11,216 bases of DNA, taken from the NCBI GenBank assembly GCA_003024985.2, contig PXIH01S0010411.1; one strand, 5' to 3'. A program made the position numbers and the translations under genes. The notes beneath the pieces are model-generated. The model saw nothing but the letters and a program-made list of their open reading frames with translations, made no database searches and was not told the DNA's origin. Below are positions 8,977 to 11,216 of the stretch, piece by piece (the first letter of the stretch is position 1; each line of letters starts with the position of its first letter). This DNA is from Euperipatoides rowelli. Taxonomy: Eukaryota > Onychophora > Udeonychophora > Euonychophora > Peripatopsidae.

Positions 8977-9189
8977 AGGGCACACAGTTACATAAAAGAT
9001 TTTACATAGCAAAGAAAAAAAAATATTGTCCTGAACAATCCATGAAAATCGTGATAGCAGAAAAATACTGAAATTAGAGAGTAAAAAATTTTGAAAAGAA
9101 AGAAAAATACAAAATAAAAATAAAAAATAAAATAATAAAAATTAAATCCACTAATAAATTATACCAGATTCAAATTTAAAGAAGGCAAA

Positions 9190-9950
9190 TTAGCTATAGT
9201 AGTTATTGTGGTTTGAATTAAGAGAGTTACTGCATTGGTGAATGAAAGAGTTCATGTCAGTAAAGGGAGTAATATTGTGTGTGTTACAGTAATAGTTGCT
9301 CTAACTATGTTTTATGATTATAGTAGTAGAAGATTTAGGAAGTAAGAAAAGTTGTGGTTTCCAGAGATTATGATTAGGTATAAGTATCTTAATGGTAGTC
9401 AAAAGTCTGGGAGTATCATGTATAGAATGAATGATCTTATAAAAAGTTTTGAGTTCAATTAGATTGATAATATGTTTGACAGACTTAATGTTAAAATAAT
9501 GGCATAGATTGTTATATGATAGTAAATGACGATTGGACAGATAAGATAGGAATTTGTATTGAATAGATTCAATAGACTTGATAGTAGTAGTGCAGTTTGC
9601 CCATATGTGTGAACAGTTAAGAAGGAATGATCTAATTATAGAATGATATTGTGTAATGATAGTTTTGTAGGATGTGAAATGAAAACAGTTATGTTTTAAT
9701 GTTCCCAAAAGTTTGGCGGCTTTAGTAGTAAGATGCAATATGGTTGTTAAATCTGAAATCAGAGGTATAATATATTCCAAGGTCTTTGATTAATTTTGTT
9801 CGTTTCAAGGGTGTATAGTTAATAAGGTATTGGTTATTTGATGTGGTTTGAAGCTAGAAAAAAGAAATGGCGTTACATTTGTCGATGTTGAGTTTGAGAC
9901 CCCATTTTATGGACCAATTAGAAAGTATATCTATTTTATTTTGAAGTATA
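9190..9950 (-). pseudogene. RT thumb and C-terminal region (LINE ORF2 fragment)
   Basis: LQNKIDILSNWSIKWGLKLN is followed by IDKCNAISF (9946 to 9860), the 'LQ.Di..l..Ws..w.l.fN..KC' block. After a stop at 9854-9856 the same frame gives YTPLKRTKLIKDLGIYYTSD, the 'ikDLGV' block, ending in NNHI near 9737. A shift then leads to TKAAKLLGTLK and, further on, HIWANCTTTIKSIESIQYKF, which match the 'KA...lG' and 'asviW....... iesvQ.rf' blocks of the C-terminal domain. The frame runs past a TAG at 9301-9303 to its end at 9190. A Met-initiated frame at 9301-9780 is only a slice of this domain, and its start has no meaning. Confidence 0.9.
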
Positions 9951-9984
9951 TAATGTGATCATTGTAAGTATTAATAGGGAGAAA

Positions 9985-10560
9985 AATTTTGATGTTGTCG
10001 AGAAGAGTAAGGAATGAACATTGAACAGTAAGATGATTAGGCAGGTCATTAATAAAAAGGTTAAAAATTAATGGTTCAACTGTAGATCCTTGGACAATTC
10101 CGGAAGTAATGGATTATGGTTCTGAGTATTGGTTGTTAAACAAAATTTGTTGAATCCTTTGGGTTAAATAACTGTGAATGAATCAAATATAAGACTGAAA
10201 GAGAATCCAAAAGTGTTAAGTTTATGGATGAAAATAGTATGGTTGACTGAATCAAATGGTTTACCGTAATCTGTGTAAATAGTGTCGAGTTGTAAATGTG
10301 AGGTTAAAGCGTTAGAGATGTAATAGTTGTATGTAAGTAAGTTAGAGTTGATCTATGTGATATGAATCCATGTTGGTGTTCAGTTATTAATGATTGCTTA
10401 TGAAATGAAATGTAGACATGAGTTTTTCAATCAGTTTAGAAAAGTTGGTGAGTATTGAAATTGGACGGTAGTTAGTAGTTTCAGAAATTGAACCAGTTTT
10501 ATGTTTGGGAAGTATAATAGATTCTTTAAGTGATGAAGGGAAATTAGATTGTAAGAGATT
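9985..10560 (-). pseudogene. RT catalytic core (LINE ORF2 fragment)
   Basis: The conserved blocks appear in order. SLKESIILPKHKTG leads into NYRPISIL (10450-10473) and then SKLIEKL. HQHGFISHRSTL follows (10343-10378). Motif A is TDYGKPFDSVNH (10239-10274); the catalytic Asp of TD is kept, while the usual Ala of KAFD is Pro. SYLTQRIQQILF precedes motif B, SGIVQGSTVEPLIF (10063-10104), where the usual form is SGVPQGSVLGPLLF. FINDLP follows. Motif C should be F/Y-A-D-D, but the codons at 9994-10005 read L-L-D-N, so one catalytic Asp is lost. An in-frame TAA at 10114-10116 and frame shifts also break the core. Confidence 0.93.
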
Positions 10561-10567
10561 GAGGTGT

Positions 10568-11130
10568 ACTTATGTAAGTAATTATTTTTTTAAGAATCGT
10601 AGTCGGTAAATTATCTGGAGTAATACCAATATTGTTTTTAAAAGAATTTAAAGTATCAATTATTTCATTTTCAGTAAAGAGTGGAGTATTGATAGTTTAG
10701 TTAGTATATAGATGGGATAGTATAGTTATTGTTGCTGTAAACTGAAGAAAAGTAAGCAGAGACNTTTCAGTTATGTCTTTTAGATTTGATGTGGTTTTAT
10801 TTAAATATGTCATTGCCTTAGAACAATTGTGGTTAATGTTAGTTTTATGAATGTGCAAAATTGTTGTGAGTTGCCATTCTGAATTTGGATTTTTACTCTA
10901 TTATAATAATTTTTTTTTTATTTTGAAAAGAAAATTGTAGTATGTTCAGTTGTTCACATATGTTTATAGAGATGATAATCAAAAGGGGATTTAAGTTGAG
11001 AGTAAATTTTGTAAAGGTTTTGTTTTAGATTATGTATATTTTTTAACTGTATCTCGAACCAAGGATATGTTGAACTATTGGTAGTGATTTTGTAATAGTA
11101 TGAGGTATTAGAGAGAATAGTTGATATAAT
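10568..11130 (-). pseudogene. Linker between endonuclease and RT (LINE ORF2 fragment)
   Basis: The first segment reads PWFEIQLKNIHNLKQ and then SQLKSPFDYHLYK, matching the 'PWFn..l..l...R...y' region just upstream of RT in LINE ORF2 proteins. After two stops the same frame gives YYNRVKIQIQNGN, then shifts near 10860 to KAMTYLNKTTSNL. A later part, FTENEIIDTLNSFKNN then PDNLPTTILKKII (10678 to 10568), is the standard pre-RT block in which 'K..pG.D.lp..llk' introduces the fingers domain. The unresolved base at 10764 falls in this segment. Confidence 0.88.
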
Positions 11131-11132
11131 GT

Positions 11133-11216
11133 CAGGGCTCGAAATTAAGCCTTCCCGTTGGCCCGTAGACCAGTTAAAATGTGGCCGGGCCACCAAGCCT
11201 TGCAAGCTCCAGGCCC
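11133..11216 (+). mobile_element. Terminus of a GC-rich DNA transposon, partial at window edge
   Basis: From CAGGGCTCGAAATTAAG onward base composition jumps to more than half G+C, against a very AT-rich background. The sequence interrupts the LINE open frame exactly at this point. CAGGGnTCG-type starts are known from hAT-like DNA transposons, and CAGGGCTCGAAATTAA is a sequence I associate with a repeat end in animal genomes; the superfamily is uncertain. GTGGCC-G-GGCCAC (11181-11193) forms a short hairpin inside the end. If it is hAT-like, the 8 bp just outside, TATAATGT (11125-11132), should recur beyond its other end. A Met-initiated minus frame at 10954-11205 spans this junction and is an artefact. 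Confidence 0.5.

Larger units (their letters stand above)
9190..11130 (-). pseudogene. LINE reverse transcriptase ORF, broken
   Basis: Seven or more coding segments in shifting frames together cover the RT domain in the right order. Segment boundaries are near 10860, 10562, 10383, 10319, 10180, 9950 and 9737. In-frame stops occur at 10954-10956, 10918-10920, 10697-10699, 10384-10389 (two adjacent), 10114-10116, 9854-9856 and 9301-9303. The last frame ends at a TAA at 9190-9192, likely the original or near-original stop. Motif order and spacing match ORF2 proteins of Jockey/CR1/I-type LINEs. No functional product is possible. Confidence 0.93.
8920..11132 (-). mobile_element. Degenerate LINE (non-LTR retrotransposon), Jockey/CR1/I-like, 5' part missing
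   Basis: The minus strand carries a reverse transcriptase ORF remnant (11130 to about 9190), a roughly 270-bp 3' UTR, a stem-loop (8938-8976) and an AATAAA-containing end (8926-8931). In life such elements copy their RNA at a nicked genomic site by target-primed reverse transcription. Only the RT half and 3' end remain. The endonuclease domain, which precedes RT in this group, should lie beyond 11132 but the element is cut there by an unrelated GC-rich sequence. The sense strand is strikingly poor in G. Several frame changes and stops make it inactive. The 3' boundary is set by the tail and is accurate to perhaps 20 bp; no target-site duplication can be tested in the window. The exact clade needs a tree. 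Confidence 0.92.

Noticed and set aside
9301-9780. 159-codon frame as an independent protein
   Set aside because: It is the C-terminal slice of the LINE reverse transcriptase; matching coding sequence continues upstream in another frame and downstream past its TAG stop.
10954-11205. 83-codon Met-initiated frame as a gene
   Set aside because: Its first 24 residues come from the GC-rich inserted element and the rest from the LINE linker region, so it is a chance fusion across an insertion junction.
1-11216. tRNA or tRNA-derived SINE genes
   Set aside because: I looked for B-box-like GGTTCGAATCC and matching A-box sequences on both strands and saw none convincing. A covariance-model scan would be decisive.

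Overview
The window looks like a piece of an AT-rich animal genome, probably from an invertebrate. It is gene-poor, full of homopolymer runs and eroded interspersed repeats, and has a few unresolved bases (4288, 5807-5808, 10764). No bacterial, archaeal or phage gene organisation is visible, and I found no rRNA, tRNA, CRISPR array or intact protein-coding gene. The species cannot be named from this sequence.

Layout. 1-521 is AT-rich with an (ATT)n run. 522-1733 is bounded by two long imperfect inverted arms (about 230 and 285 bp) and looks like an old foldback or MITE-like DNA element; a 43-bp segment of the right arm has been tandemly duplicated. 1734-4440 is non-coding and holds a nested hairpin, a 20-bp perfect palindrome next to a possible retroelement tail (3540-3643), and a small stem-loop (3851-3901). 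4441-4810 is a less AT-rich patch that may be a degraded transposon. 4811-6240 is very AT-rich. 6238-6412 resembles a common invertebrate interspersed repeat, 7034-7075 is a good hAT-like transposon end, and 7389-7431 looks like a retroposed poly(A) end. I see nothing recognisable in 7432-8919.

The one strong call is a dead non-LTR retrotransposon (LINE) on the minus strand, from about 8920 to 11132. Read in segments, it gives an almost continuous reverse transcriptase of the Jockey/CR1/I type: upstream linker, NYRPISIL block, HGF..RST block, motif A (TDYGKPFD), motif B (SGIVQGS), a ruined motif C (LLDN in place of F/Y-A-D-D), the KDLG block and the C-terminal region. About seven frame changes and at least seven stop sites break it. 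Its 3' UTR ends in a bulged stem-loop followed by an AATAAA-like tail, as expected of a LINE 3' end.

At 11133 the LINE stops abruptly at a GC-rich sequence beginning CAGGGCTCG, probably the end of a DNA transposon that inserted into the LINE and continues past the window. The endonuclease half of the LINE is therefore absent here. The elements form no pathway; the window records successive insertion and decay. I did not find a convincing new biological system. The most useful leads are the long inverted repeat, the LINE 3' stem-loop and the nested insertion at 11133.
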